Shown here in pieces: positions 53,995-63,482 of a stretch of DNA of 64,000 bases. Below the pieces are notes generated by a model. The model was not told the origin of the DNA. It did no database searches and saw only the letters and a program-made list of their open reading frames with translations. Source of the DNA: Photobacterium sp. DA100 (GTDB lineage: Bacteria; Pseudomonadota; Gammaproteobacteria; Enterobacterales; Vibrionaceae); assembly GCF_029223585.1 (NCBI RefSeq), contig NZ_CP119424.1:1-64000 (forward strand), given 5' to 3'. A program made the translations under genes and the position numbers. Positions within the stretch are counted from its first letter, which is position 1. Each line of letters starts with the position of its first letter.

Positions 53995-54024
53995 CTGGGT
54001 CGCGTTTTATTCCTTTTGAGTGTA

Positions 54025-54053
54025 AAGCCAGCAAAAGACTGCTGGCTTTTTTG
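54025..54053 (+). terminator. Terminator after the OYE-family gene
   Basis: AAGCCAGCA/TGCTGGCTT with T6. Confidence 0.85.
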
Positions 54054-54230
54054 ACCTTGCCGGGCGTCATGGAATACTGACACCACCATGACTTGATGCG
54101 GCCAGAAATAGTGTATTGATGGTAGCCAAACAAAGAACCTGTAACTAGGTCACATGGTGATGTAGATAGGTCTGCAATACTTTTCTGTTGCTGTGCTAAC
54201 AATAGAAAGGTAGACAGTGAAGAGTAGTGA

Positions 54231-54791
54231 ATGATGATAAGAACAAAAGCCAAAATACTGACTGTGGCATTTGCTGCTGCGGTGCTTGGGGGCTGTGCCA
54301 GTTACAGCATTTCAGAGCAAGATATGACAAACTACCTGCAAGACTCGGTCAGCCTGGAGCAATCGGTTGGGGTTGAAAATGTCATGTATGCCCAGGTTGC
54401 GGTTGAGGATCTCGAAGTAAAAATAGGCCGGGCCGATGCCGACCGAGTCTCTGTGTTTGCCAGTACCAATGCGCAGGTCCAGATGCTCAGTATGCAGAGC
54501 ATGGGACTGGATCTGGATGTCGAGTTCAGTGCTGTCCCTGAATATGACAAAGAGAGCGGGGAAGTGTATTTGAAATCCCTGCGCTTGGAACGCTTTGATG
54601 AGAGCAGCCAGCAACTGCCGCCCGAGGTGAAAAAGCTACTGAAGCCAGCGGTCTCTATGATTGGTTATGCGCTATCCAAGCAGCCGGTTTATAAGCTGGA
54701 TAGTTCCAAGGTGCAGGAAGCCTTGATCAAATCGGCCGAGCCCAACTTGGTGATCAGGAATAACAAGCTGGTGATCGAGCTGTTTGATTAA
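54231..54791 (+). CDS. YceB-like lipoprotein (DUF1439)
   Basis: 186 residues. The signal peptide ends in the lipobox AVLGGC (Cys near residue 22), followed by SYSISEQDMTNYLQDSVSLEQSVGV, the start typical of DUF1439. The mature domain resembles the tubular lipid-binding fold proposed for YceB; its role is not known. Two ATG codons are adjacent. Single gene. Confidence 0.78.
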   Translation: MMIRTKAKILTVAFAAAVLGGCASYSISEQDMTNYLQDSVSLEQSVGVENVMYAQVAVEDLEVKIGRADADRVSVFASTNAQVQMLSMQSMGLDLDVEFSAVPEYDKESGEVYLKSLRLERFDESSQQLPPEVKKLLKPAVSMIGYALSKQPVYKLDSSKVQEALIKSAEPNLVIRNNKLVIELFD

Positions 54792-55166
54792 ACAATGCAC
54801 CATATAGGTAACGTTAGTTTTCCTGAACACTGATCACAATGGGGTTGACCGAGAGCGGTCTATCGCTAAGATAGCCGCTATCGTTTAAATTCAACACCAA
54901 TAAATAACGGAGGTGCACAAAATGACTAAGCTTACCCGCAAGCGCTCGTGCGTCTTCGTTGCTAAAATTGCATATCTCAAGCAGCCCCATATCGCCTAGT
55001 GCAGGCAGTAAATAACTTCAATTATTTACTGCCGACGAAAAAAGCGAGGCCACCCCACTGACACATTTCTGTTTGCTGCCATCACGGCCGGTGCGAACAT
55101 TTGGCTGTGGCTCTCGAACTGCTTTTCATCGGTTACTGTTTTTCCTGTTTCAAAGAGAACTGAGCA
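54792..55166. other. Intergenic region with a very short ORF
   Basis: About 375 bases. Apart from the 25-codon ORF at 54922, nothing with a recognisable role was seen. Confidence 0.4.
54922..54999 (+). CDS. Possible 25-residue ORF with a strong ribosome site
   Basis: MTKLTRKRSCVFVAKIAYLK... preceded by CGGAGGTGCACAAA, an excellent Shine-Dalgarno. It could be a short peptide, a leader, or the remnant 5' end of a lost gene. Confidence 0.3.
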   Translation: MTKLTRKRSCVFVAKIAYLKQPHIA

Positions 55167-55796
55167 ATGATGGGCAACAAGCACTGGACGAAAATGGAAA
55201 TGCTCCATGAAACCGTCAAAAACAAAAACATTATCATCAAAGGCAGCCATAGCTATTACAGCGATGCTTACGATAATGGGTTCGAGCGTTCTGTGGTGCG
55301 TTACCTCCACGGCGATGAGCAAACCTGCCACCGTGAACCTCGCTGGGAAATCGACAAACTCTATATTGGCGACTATGTCTGTATCGGTGCCGAAGCGGTG
55401 ATACTGATGGGGGGTAACCATACCCACCGTGCCGATTGGTTTTCGCTTTACCCGTTCATGGACAAGATCGATGAGGCCTACCAGTCCAAAGGCGATACCC
55501 ACCTTGGTGATGGCTGCTGGATAGGTATGCGCGCGATGATCATGCCTGGCGTTACCATTGGCGAAGGGGCGATTGTCGCTGCCAATAGCGTGATCACCAA
55601 AGATGTCGAGCCCTATACTATTGTCGGCGGCAGTCCTGCGAAAACTATCCGTAAACGGTTTGAGCCAGCGACCATCGCGCGTTTGCTGGCCCTGAACATC
55701 TACGAATGGCCCGAGAGCAAGTTCGACGCCTTGAGAGAGCTGATCTGCAGTGATGATATCTATGCGTTGGAGAAAGCCCACTTGTTATTTGAGTAA
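55167..55796 (+). CDS. CatB-like xenobiotic acetyltransferase
   Basis: A 209-residue left-handed beta-helix (hexapeptide repeat) acyltransferase of the XAT class, which includes chloramphenicol CatB and virginiamycin Vat enzymes. The active-site loop GGNHTHRADWFSLYPF (catalytic His about residue 85) and hexapeptide rungs GDGCWIGMRAMIMPGVTIGEGAIVAANSVITKDV are plain. It transfers acetyl from acetyl-CoA to a hydroxyl. Chromosomal members may or may not give resistance. ATG codons at 55167 and 55170 are both possible. Confidence 0.88.
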   Translation: MMGNKHWTKMEMLHETVKNKNIIIKGSHSYYSDAYDNGFERSVVRYLHGDEQTCHREPRWEIDKLYIGDYVCIGAEAVILMGGNHTHRADWFSLYPFMDKIDEAYQSKGDTHLGDGCWIGMRAMIMPGVTIGEGAIVAANSVITKDVEPYTIVGGSPAKTIRKRFEPATIARLLALNIYEWPESKFDALRELICSDDIYALEKAHLLFE

Positions 55797-55805
55797 CGAC
55801 AAGAG

Positions 55806-55831
55806 AGGAGCCTTTTGGGCTCCTTTTTTCT
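55806..55831 (+). terminator. Terminator after the acetyltransferase gene
   Basis: AGGAGCC-TTTT-GGGCTCCT plus T6. Confidence 0.85.
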
Positions 55832-55945
55832 GCCGGGCACTTAGCAGTGCTCAATTTCGTATCGCGGATGTGCTTGATTATTATTGAACCTCGATGAGGT
55901 AAAGCATAAATTAGATTTCAATTGTCAACGGGGTAAGGTGCGGCT

Positions 55946-56860
55946 GTGTTAAATATGAAAGAGCTCCCTTCGATAAGGGCGCTTAGAACTTTCATCGCTG
56001 TGGCGAATCATTTGAGCTTTTCCAAAGCCGCCAGGGAGCTCTCGCTCACCCAAGGGGCTGTGAGTAAACAGATTTCCCTGCTGGAACAACAGCTGGGGCA
56101 GCCTTTGTTCGAGCGGCACCTCAATGGAATTCGGCTCACCCGCATAGGGCTGCGCTATTTACCGCAAATCGTCGAAGCCTTGGAAGCGCTGCAAAACGCC
56201 ACGGCGGGGTTGCGCCAGCTCGATCAGGTTGAGGAGGTGCTGACGGTCAATGTGTCCCCTTCATTTGCTAGCCTTTGGCTGATTCCGCGGATAAACGGCT
56301 TTGCCCGAGCTTTTCCCCACCTTCAGGTGCAGCTCAAAACCGGGGACGGGCTTGTGCATGATATCAGCGGTGATAATGACATTGTTATTCGTTGCCTGCC
56401 GTTGGCTAAGCACTACGACAATGCCACCTTGTTGTGCAGAGAGAACCTAAGGCTGGTGGCTTCGGCAGCGTTATTGCGTCAGCAGCCAATTAGGGAAATT
56501 GATGATCTGGTAAAGCATGTATTCCTGCCCCAGGTTACCCGGCCGCAGTTGTGGGAGCAGTTCAGAATCCACCACAAGATTGCCTACCCGATGGAATTTT
56601 ATGGAGTTGGGTTCGAGCATTTCTATATGTCGCTGGAAGCGGTGAAAAACCAGCAGGGGCTGGCATTGTTACCTGATTTTATGGTCGATGACTTAATCAT
56701 CAACACATCTGAGCTATTCAACCCACTCAAATCAATGATGGCCAGTCATTATGGCTATTACATTATTGTGCCTCACTATAAACGCCATGCCCGCAAGGTG
56801 TGTGTATTTACCCAGTGGCTCACTGAAATGATGGCCAGCAGCCAAGGTCATGCTTCCTAG
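55946..56860 (+). CDS. LysR-family regulator, GcvA-like
   Basis: A 304-residue regulator with the N-terminal helix-turn-helix LSFSKAARELSLTQGAVSKQISLLEQQLGQPLF (about residues 25-57) and a periplasmic-type effector domain (95-300) of the GcvA/AmpR subgroup (NVSPSFASLWLIPRINGF). Second in-frame ATG at 55955. The target is unclear: the dipeptidase follows in the same direction and the aminotransferase/BKACE operon converges from the right. Confidence 0.85.
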   Translation: MLNMKELPSIRALRTFIAVANHLSFSKAARELSLTQGAVSKQISLLEQQLGQPLFERHLNGIRLTRIGLRYLPQIVEALEALQNATAGLRQLDQVEEVLTVNVSPSFASLWLIPRINGFARAFPHLQVQLKTGDGLVHDISGDNDIVIRCLPLAKHYDNATLLCRENLRLVASAALLRQQPIREIDDLVKHVFLPQVTRPQLWEQFRIHHKIAYPMEFYGVGFEHFYMSLEAVKNQQGLALLPDFMVDDLIINTSELFNPLKSMMASHYGYYIIVPHYKRHARKVCVFTQWLTEMMASSQGHAS

Positions 56861-57037
56861 CATTAATTTTCTCGTAAATCCTTATTCGTGATCTTATCAG
56901 CAAACATTCTCCCTGTTTGTGTTTACACTGCTTTTTGATTTGTTAGTCGATCATTGTGCTAATTTAATCGAAATAAAAAGAATAAATGAATAATATTTCA
57001 CTTCCTCAATAGGTGTTCACACCATAGGAGAGATACG

Positions 57038-58510
57038 ATGACGAAATTGTCTGTTACGCTGTTGAGTGCGGCTGTGCTGTCTGCACTGAGTATGAGTGCC
57101 AATGCCTGTACGGGATTGATTGTCGGTAAAGGCGCATCGGTCGATGGCAGTATCATGATTGCCCGCAACGAAGACTTTGGTATTAATAACTGGAATAAAT
57201 ACCTCGCCTACCGCCCGCAGCAAATCAACGAACAGGGCGATTGGACCTTGGGCAATGGGTTGGTTGTGCCTATGCCTACCCAGTTTTATGCCTACTCGGC
57301 AATACCGGATTGGGATGCGCTAACGGTCGACAAAGACGGCAAGTATTACGAAGAGCGCGGTATCAATCAGTACAATGTTGCAGTTTCTGCGACCACCAGT
57401 GCCGAGGTTAACGAAAAAGCCGCCAAGGCCGATCCTTTGGTGAAGCCGGGGATCATCGAAGCGGTGATCCCGACCCTGATCCTGCCGCAGGTGAAAACCG
57501 CCAAACAAGGCGTCGAGCTGCTTGGCCACTACATTGAAGAGTACGGCGCTGGCGAAGGTAACAGCCTGTACATTGCCGATATTAATGAAGCATGGCTGTT
57601 CGAAATCGGCTCGGGGCATCACTGGATTGCGGTGAAAGTGCCGGATGACAGCTATGCGATGATTGCCAATGGCTTGCGGATCCACGGTGTCGACCTGGAT
57701 GCACCGGATGTAATGCACTCCAAAGGGCTGCTGCAGTTTGTTAAACAGCATAAATTGCTGGATAAACCCGATGCTCGTTCATTCAATTTTGCCAAGGCCT
57801 TTGGGGTCATTGGTGATACCTATAATGTTGACCGCGAGTGGTTGGGGCAGGCGATGCTGACACCTTCGCAGGTACAGGACACCCGTGAGCAGCAGTATCC
57901 GCTGTTCATGAGGCCCGATGACAAAATTTCGGTCAAGGATGTGGCCAGCGTACTGAGCTCGACCTATGAAGGCACCGAGCTGGCAGAGAAGGGTGAGCGG
58001 CCTATTCGGGTAGAGCGCCAGCTTGAATCGCATATTATTCAGCTTCGCCCGGACATGCCTGAAGAGTTCCAGGGGATCATCTGGCAGAGTTATGGTGTGC
58101 TGTCCGAGTCTGTGTTGGTTCCGCTCTATACCAGTCTGCAAGAGTACCCAGTGCCTTATACGGTCGGGACTGATACCTACAGTGATGACTCGGCTTACTG
58201 GCAGTTCCGCAGCCTGACGGCATTGGCAACCGCCAATCCGGATAAGTACCTGCTAATGTTGAAAGCAACTTGGGATAAGGAAGAGAGCAAGTTGTACAAG
58301 CAAGTCAGCAACATGGATATGCTGCTCAAAGATATGTACAACCAGGACAAGGCGACAGCGGTAGAAATGGCGTCGGATTTCTCTTACGGCCAACTGCAGC
58401 GTACCTTGAGTATGGCAACAGAGATCCGCTACAAGATGATGACGGATCTGACTAAGAGCACCGAGAAGAAATATAGCGAAGAAGAGTTCAAGAAGATCAT
58501 GAGTCTTTAA
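57038..58510 (+). CDS. Exported C69-family dipeptidase
   Basis: A 490-residue N-terminal-nucleophile hydrolase of the PepD/U34 group. The signal peptide MTKLSVTLLSAAVLSALSMSANA ends just before CTGLIVGKGASVDGS, so cleavage by signal peptidase would expose Cys24 as the catalytic N-terminal nucleophile. ARNEDFGINNWNKYL, EGNSLYIADINEAWLFEIGSGHHW and a C-terminal region are as in the family. It probably cleaves dipeptides in the periplasm or outside the cell. GGAGAGATACG precedes the ATG. Confidence 0.9.
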   Translation: MTKLSVTLLSAAVLSALSMSANACTGLIVGKGASVDGSIMIARNEDFGINNWNKYLAYRPQQINEQGDWTLGNGLVVPMPTQFYAYSAIPDWDALTVDKDGKYYEERGINQYNVAVSATTSAEVNEKAAKADPLVKPGIIEAVIPTLILPQVKTAKQGVELLGHYIEEYGAGEGNSLYIADINEAWLFEIGSGHHWIAVKVPDDSYAMIANGLRIHGVDLDAPDVMHSKGLLQFVKQHKLLDKPDARSFNFAKAFGVIGDTYNVDREWLGQAMLTPSQVQDTREQQYPLFMRPDDKISVKDVASVLSSTYEGTELAEKGERPIRVERQLESHIIQLRPDMPEEFQGIIWQSYGVLSESVLVPLYTSLQEYPVPYTVGTDTYSDDSAYWQFRSLTALATANPDKYLLMLKATWDKEESKLYKQVSNMDMLLKDMYNQDKATAVEMASDFSYGQLQRTLSMATEIRYKMMTDLTKSTEKKYSEEEFKKIMSL

Positions 58511-58576
58511 CTAGGTATTGTTTTAGTAGGTCTGCTGAACTTAACCTTATTCTTTCTGAAATGTTTGCCATCAATA

Positions 58577-58602
58577 AAAAGAGCGCGTAAGCGCTCTTTT
58601 TT
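58577..58602. terminator. Bidirectional terminator
   Basis: AAAAAGAGCGC-GTAA-GCGCTCTTTTTT between the dipeptidase and the TAXI-protein gene. Confidence 0.85.
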
Positions 58603-58631
58603 AGTTTTAGCATGGCTTGCTGTTAATCAAA

Positions 58632-59603
58632 CTACATCAAGCCGACTTCTTTGTAGTACTTCTCTGCGCCCGGGTGAAGCGGGGCAGAAAGACCGTCTCT
58701 GATCATCTCTTCTTTTTTCAAGTGAGCAAAGGCAGGGTGAAGTCTCTTGAAGTCATCGAAGTTTTCGAATACCGATTTGACGATGCTGTACACCACATCG
58801 TCCGGCACTGACGTTGAAGAAACAAAGGTGGCACCGACTCCAAAGGTAGTGACATCAATCGCATTCCCCTTGTACATACCGCCTGGCACTGTCGCCACAC
58901 GGTAGAAACTGTTGTCCTCGATTAGCTTGTTAACCTTGTCGCCGGCAACGGTAATGATTTTGCTATCGCAAGATGTGGTGGCTTCTTTGATGGCGCCGCT
59001 AGGGTGGCCAACGGTATAAATCATGGCATCAATCTTGTTGTCACACAGTGCTTTGGATTGTTCGGAGGCTTTTAGCTCAGAGGCCAGTTTGAAGTCTTTC
59101 ATTGTCCAGCCGTACCTGTCCATCAGCACTTCCATGGTGCCGCGCTGGCCAGAACCTGGGTTGCCGATATTGACGCGCTTGCCCTTGAGATCTTCGAAGG
59201 TTTTGATCCCCGAGTCAGCACGGGCAACAATGGTAAACGGCTCTGGGTGGATGGAGAACACAGCTCGCAGATCTTTGTATGCCCCGTTATCGGCAAATTT
59301 GCTGGTGCCGTTGTAGGCGTGGTATTGCCAGTCAGACTGGGCGATACCTAAATCAAGCTCGCCAGCACGGATAGTATTGATGTTGTAAATAGAACCACCG
59401 GTACTTTCGACCGAGCAGCGGATATTGTGATCTTTTCTGTCTTTATTGACCAAGCGGCAGATTGCCCCACCCGTTGGGTAATATACTCCTGTCACGCCTC
59501 CGGTACCTATGGTGACAAAACGGCTTTCGGCAAAAGATAGTGCCGAGGTACCCAGTAGAACGGCGGCACTGGTGTAGGCAAGAAGCTTGTTGATAGATCC
59601 CAT
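58632..59603 (-). CDS. TAXI-family TRAP transporter solute-binding protein
   Basis: 323 residues from ATG 59603 (AAGGGAATTTT upstream). The signal peptide [25 protein letters not shown] precedes a TAXI receptor domain: [44 protein letters not shown] and [21 protein letters not shown] proteins feed TRAP permeases with carboxylates or amino acids. No TRAP membrane component is in the window. It is the last gene of the aminotransferase-BKACE-TAXI operon, so the ligand may be the substrate of those enzymes. Confidence 0.9.
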   Translation of the reverse strand: MGSINKLLAYTSAAVLLGTSALSFAESRFVTIGTGGVTGVYYPTGGAICRLVNKDRKDHNIRCSVESTGGSIYNINTIRAGELDLGIAQSDWQYHAYNGTSKFADNGAYKDLRAVFSIHPEPFTIVARADSGIKTFEDLKGKRVNIGNPGSGQRGTMEVLMDRYGWTMKDFKLASELKASEQSKALCDNKIDAMIYTVGHPSGAIKEATTSCDSKIITVAGDKVNKLIEDNSFYRVATVPGGMYKGNAIDVTTFGVGATFVSSTSVPDDVVYSIVKSVFENFDDFKRLHPAFAHLKKEEMIRDGLSAPLHPGAEKYYKEVGLM

Positions 59604-59662
59604 AAAATTCCCTTTATGATGAGTGTTATACAAAAAGCAAAGCCAATGTTTACTGCTTCTGG

Positions 59663-60514
59663 CTAGGCAGTGAGGAGCTGGCGAAAATGGTAAGCGTCAA
59701 GGGTCGCCAGGCCAAGTTGCTTGGCGGTTTCGGCAAGGTTAGCCACTTGTTGTGCGTTGCTTGAGGCTAATGTACCTAGATGATTAACATGATTATTTTC
59801 AAAGCCAACTCGAATATCTCCACCCATAATCATAGACGCTGTCAGGCAAAGGTGTTCATATTTTCCGAACGCGCAGACAGCCCAGCGCTTGCCATGGCTG
59901 AACAGACGCTCCTGTAAAAAAGGTGGCAGATCTTTCGGCGAGGCGGTTTGGTGTTTATCGTAGCGACCGAGCACCAGCAGTATGTGGTGGTTGCTTGTTG
60001 GCAGCAGCCCTTGATCAAACAGGGTAAAATAACGCTCGAGATCTCGCGGGCTGTAGAGAATGTACTGGGCGATGATCCCCTGTTCAGCAACATGGTGGAA
60101 AAAGGCGCTCGCCTTATCTAGCTGTGCTGTATCTGGGCCGTATCCGTCGGCGAGCAACTCGCTAAGAGCCAAAGAAGCCGCTTCCGGCCTGACCTCATTG
60201 ATCAAGGCCATTTGTTGGGCTGGGGAATATTGCCCGATGGCTTCGGTGGTCAACTGGACAATAATACTCTCACCAACCCGTGCTTTGAGGCCATGGTATA
60301 GGTGGAGGTTATCTTCGATCTCCAAGGAGTGTTTGCCGCTTTTATCTCTGGCATGGAGGTGCACCATTGCCGCCCCTGCGTCGCGGCAGGCGATAACCTC
60401 GTCAATAATTTCCTGCTGCTCCATTGGTAGGGCAGGGTGATCGGTTTTGGTTTTCCTTGCCCCGTTGGGAGCCACAATAATGGCCGATTGCACGACTGAC
60501 TGTATTGGCTGCAT
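59663..60514 (-). CDS. Beta-keto acid cleavage enzyme (BKACE, DUF849)
   Basis: A 283-residue zinc-dependent TIM-barrel enzyme. BKACEs condense a beta-keto acid with acetyl-CoA to give a CoA ester and acetoacetate; the founder acts on 3-keto-5-aminohexanoate in lysine fermentation. Family marks seen are [36 protein letters not shown] (zinc His pair) and [17 protein letters not shown]. The subgroup substrate cannot be read. AGGAAACAAA precedes the ATG; it lies 44 bases after the aminotransferase, whose keto product may be its substrate. Confidence 0.9.
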   Translation of the reverse strand: MQPIQSVVQSAIIVAPNGARKTKTDHPALPMEQQEIIDEVIACRDAGAAMVHLHARDKSGKHSLEIEDNLHLYHGLKARVGESIIVQLTTEAIGQYSPAQQMALINEVRPEAASLALSELLADGYGPDTAQLDKASAFFHHVAEQGIIAQYILYSPRDLERYFTLFDQGLLPTSNHHILLVLGRYDKHQTASPKDLPPFLQERLFSHGKRWAVCAFGKYEHLCLTASMIMGGDIRVGFENNHVNHLGTLASSNAQQVANLAETAKQLGLATLDAYHFRQLLTA

Positions 60515-60558
60515 TTTGTTTCCTTTTTAAGCCTGAGAGTTTCTACAATTCCTAGTTC

Positions 60559-61890
60559 CTAGCTCCATAGAGCCGAAGCTTGCAACAGGGAGGTATGTAG
60601 TTTGCTAACCAGTTCATCCAATTGGTGTTCTTCAATAATGAAAGGCGGTGCCAACAAAATATGGTGGCCGGCTTTACCGTCGATTGTCCCAGCCATGGGG
60701 TAGCACATCAGCCCGTTGTTCATGGCGACTGTTTTAATGGCTTTGTGGGCCTGCGAACAGCTGGGAAGGGGGGCTTTCGACTGTTTGTCTGCGACTAACT
60801 CAATACCAATAAACAACCCCTTCCCACGGATATCGCCGACATAGGGCAGTGGCCCCAGTGTGTCGTTGAGCTTTGACAAAAGTTGCTTACCACGCAGCTT
60901 AACCTTGTCGAGTAGGCTGTCTTCGATAATGGTATCGATAGTTGCCAGGGCCGCTGCACACGCCATCGGGTGACCCATAAAAGTGTGACCATGCTGGAAG
61001 AAGCCAGATCCTGAGGCGATCGCCTGGTAGATATCGTCATGGACAATAGCTGCACCGATAGGCTGGTAGCCTGCGCCAAGCCCTTTGGCGACAGTGACAA
61101 TATCAGGCACGATAACTTCCTGCTCAAAGGCGAAAAAGGTGCCGGTCCGACCGATACCGCACATCACTTCATCAAGGATCAGTAATACATCATAGGTATC
61201 GCAAATCTCCCTGATCCGCTTGAAATAGCCTTCAGTAGCAGGCAGGGCCCCAGCGGTTGCACCGACCACGGGCTCGGCAATGAATGCCATTACGTTGTCG
61301 GCGCCTAGCTCAAGGATCTTTTGCTCTAGCTCATTCGCTACCCTCATGCTGTAGGCCAGCTCTGATTCTCCCGGCTGCTGATCACGGTAGGCATAGCAAG
61401 GGGCGATATGGTGGGCTGCGGAGAGTATCGGCCTGAAAGGTTCGCGCCGCCATTCGTTGCCGCCGACCGAAAGTGCCCCGAGGGTATTGCCGTGATAGCT
61501 CTGGCGCCGGGCGATGAACTGGCTTTTCTGCGGCTTTCCCTTCTCGACAAAGTATTGCCGCGCCATTTTCAGCGCCGCTTCTACCGCTTCGGAGCCGCCG
61601 CTGACAAAGTAAGTGTGTTTCAAAGCATCGGGTGCGAGTTCTGCCAGTCGTTTGGCGAGTTGCTCACTGCTAATGCTGGTGAAAAAACCGGAATGGGCGT
61701 AGGGAATAGCCCCAAGTTGTTGGGCGATTGCGGCTTTTACCCGCTGGTGGTTATGGCCCAAATTAGAGACGGCGGCACCGCCGCAGCCATCGAGGTATAG
61801 CTTTCCGTCGCTGTCGGACAGGTATATTCCATGCCCGCTAACTACTGTGGGAAGCGGGGTATGGCAGTGGCGGTGGAAAACATGGCTCAT
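60559..61890 (-). CDS. Class III (omega) aminotransferase
   Basis: A 443-residue PLP enzyme. YFVSGGSEAVEAALKMARQY, SYHGNTLGALSVGG, ILDEVMCGIGRTGTFFAFE (PLP Asp) and VTVAKGLGAGYQPIGA (Schiff-base Lys) are in order. Class III enzymes of this kind transfer omega-amino groups (beta-alanine, GABA, taurine and similar) to pyruvate or 2-oxoglutarate. The alanine dehydrogenase gene next to it would suit a pyruvate-dependent enzyme that makes alanine, but that gene is truncated here. First gene of an operon with BKACE and the TAXI protein. Confidence 0.88.
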   Translation of the reverse strand: MSHVFHRHCHTPLPTVVSGHGIYLSDSDGKLYLDGCGGAAVSNLGHNHQRVKAAIAQQLGAIPYAHSGFFTSISSEQLAKRLAELAPDALKHTYFVSGGSEAVEAALKMARQYFVEKGKPQKSQFIARRQSYHGNTLGALSVGGNEWRREPFRPILSAAHHIAPCYAYRDQQPGESELAYSMRVANELEQKILELGADNVMAFIAEPVVGATAGALPATEGYFKRIREICDTYDVLLILDEVMCGIGRTGTFFAFEQEVIVPDIVTVAKGLGAGYQPIGAAIVHDDIYQAIASGSGFFQHGHTFMGHPMACAAALATIDTIIEDSLLDKVKLRGKQLLSKLNDTLGPLPYVGDIRGKGLFIGIELVADKQSKAPLPSCSQAHKAIKTVAMNNGLMCYPMAGTIDGKAGHHILLAPPFIIEEHQLDELVSKLHTSLLQASALWS

Positions 61891-61988
61891 TGTTAGATTC
61901 CTTGCATATCAACAGATGTGTTGATTGTTGAGCCAATTCACTTTCGTGGGCAAACGAATAAAAGTGGAGGGGTATGAGAAAAGGGAAT

Positions 61989-62028
61989 AGGCCGGTAAGC
62001 GTTGAGTGACTCGCTACCGGCCTTTTTT
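61989..62028. terminator. Hairpin between the ald remnant and the aminotransferase gene
   Basis: AGGCCGGTAAGCG/CGCTACCGGCCT stem with T6 on the + strand and a weaker T-rich tail on the minus strand, where it would end ald. Confidence 0.6.
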
Positions 62029-62030
62029 GC

Positions 62031-62840
62031 TTACGCTAACTCGAGCGCTTTATCCTGAGCGATGAAAGACAAATCAAGGCTCTTGGCGACACTTTCGTTG
62101 GTCACCTTGCCGTGGATGACATTCAGGCCATTCTTGAGGTGCTGATCGGCCTGCAAGGCCCGCTTGTAGCCAAGGTTGGCCAGGCGCAGAATATAGGGCA
62201 GGGTCGCATTGTTGAGGGCAAAGGCCGAGGTACGGGCGAGGGCGCCTGGCATATTACCGACACAGTAGTGCACCACATCATCAACAATGTAGGTGGGTGC
62301 ATCATGGGTGGTGACCCTTGAGGTGGCAAAACAGCCCCCCTGATCAATTGCCACGTCAACCAAGGCCGAGCCGGGGTGCATTGCCTTTACCATGGCTTCA
62401 CTGACCAGCTTCGGTGCCGCGGCTCCCGGTATAAGTACCCCGCCAATGACCAAATCAGCGCCGACGACGGCATCTTCGAGGTTTTGCTGGTTCGAGTAGA
62501 CCGTTTTCACGCTCGCGCCAAACTGGACGTTGAGCTTGCGCAGGGTATCGATGTTGTTATCCAGAATTGTGGTTTCTGCACCGAGGCCAACCGCCATTTG
62601 AGCAGCATTGGAGCCAACCACGCCGCCGCCAATAATGGTCACTTTGGCCGGAGCGACCCCGGCGACCCCGCCCAGCAGCAGGCCGATCCCACCATGGGAT
62701 TTTTCTAAACAGGCCGCGCCGGCTTGTATCGACATGCGCCCTGCTACCTCAGACATCGGTGCCAGCAAAGGCAGGCTATTGTTAGGCCCGGTCACCGTTT
62801 CATAGGCAATACACACCGCCTCGCTTGCCAGCAGATCCAG
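62031..62840 (-). pseudogene. ald: Alanine dehydrogenase, 5' third missing
   Basis: About 268 residues remain of an enzyme that is normally about 370. The alignment begins at DLLASEAVCIAYETV (near residue 108 of the family) and runs to the natural C-terminus: LLAPMSEVAGRMSIQAGA, VTIIGGGVVGSNAAQMAVGLGA (NAD fold), VDVAIDQGGCFATSRVTTHD and HYCVGNMPGALARTSAFALNNA. The missing part includes substrate-binding Arg and Lys residues (RVG, KVKEP), so activity is unlikely. Upstream the frame meets TGA at 62850-62852, and sequence of another gene begins. A GTG at 62816 could start a fragment, without a clear ribosome site. Confidence 0.88.
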
Positions 62841-63140
62841 GCGGCTTATTCAATGGGCGCAAGTAAATTTCAGGTGCTTTACCATGTGATCATCAAAAGT
62901 GCGATGCCGGAAATTCTGACCGGTTTGCGTATCGGGATCGGTTTCGGTTGGACAACCCTTGTAGCGAGTGAGATGGTCGCAGCCCAAGCCGGGATCGGGT
63001 ATATGGTGCTCAACGCCGCAGAGTTTCTGGTAACGGATGTCGTGATTGCCGGGATCATTATCATCGGCTTGATAGCTTACTCTTTTGATCTTTTTATGCG
63101 CTGGTTAGAGAAGAAACTGGTTCCATGGAAGGGGTATTAA
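62841..63140 (+). pseudogene. ABC-transporter permease (TauC/SsuC type), only the C-terminal third left
   Basis: The frame reads AAYSMGASKFQVLYHVIIKSAMPEILTGLRIGIGFGWTTLVASEMVAA and ends VPWKGY, matching the last 100 or so residues of taurine/sulfonate-type permeases (EAA loop and the last membrane helices). The first 150 or more residues and any start signal are absent; sequence upstream is ald on the opposite strand. With no cognate ATPase or binding protein nearby, it is a remnant. Confidence 0.85.
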
Positions 63141-63482
63141 TCTGTTAGCCCACTTGAGAGCGCCAGCCTTGTACTTGTAGGTGCTCCCAAGGTAGTAAAA
63201 ACGACATCAAAGCATCCCGAAACAGTCATTCTATGCTGCGATGATAAAGAGGCTAAGAACCAGTGCCTGGCTATAGGCACATACTTCTCCCGCTTTTTGC
63301 ACCAAACGAGGCTGTTTTGGCTGGCTCTGAGTACTTCACTATTTTGCGTTATCTTGAGACAGTTGTTTTCCGCTCAAATCATTATGATGGTTTGAGCGGA
63401 TTTTTTATTTGTTGAAGTTATAGCTTGAGGTGAAAAAGGTGGTCATTTTAGCGACTGGCCACCTTCTGTTTAGAGAGTGAAT
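63141..63482. other. Intergenic region with a terminator
   Basis: About 340 bases. Besides the terminator at 63370-63408 I see no gene or repeat. Confidence 0.45.
63370..63408 (+). terminator. Terminator after the permease remnant
   Basis: CCGCTCAAA/TTTGAGCGG stem followed by ATTTTTTATTT; probably the original terminator of the lost transporter operon. Confidence 0.8.

Noticed and set aside
55026..55781. A 251-codon open frame on the minus strand
   Set aside because: It lies opposite the clear acetyltransferase gene at 55167-55796 and has no recognisable domain or ribosome site.
62724..62840. Upstream part of the + strand frame leading into the permease remnant
   Set aside because: This segment is antisense to conserved alanine dehydrogenase sequence, so it is not original permease coding sequence.
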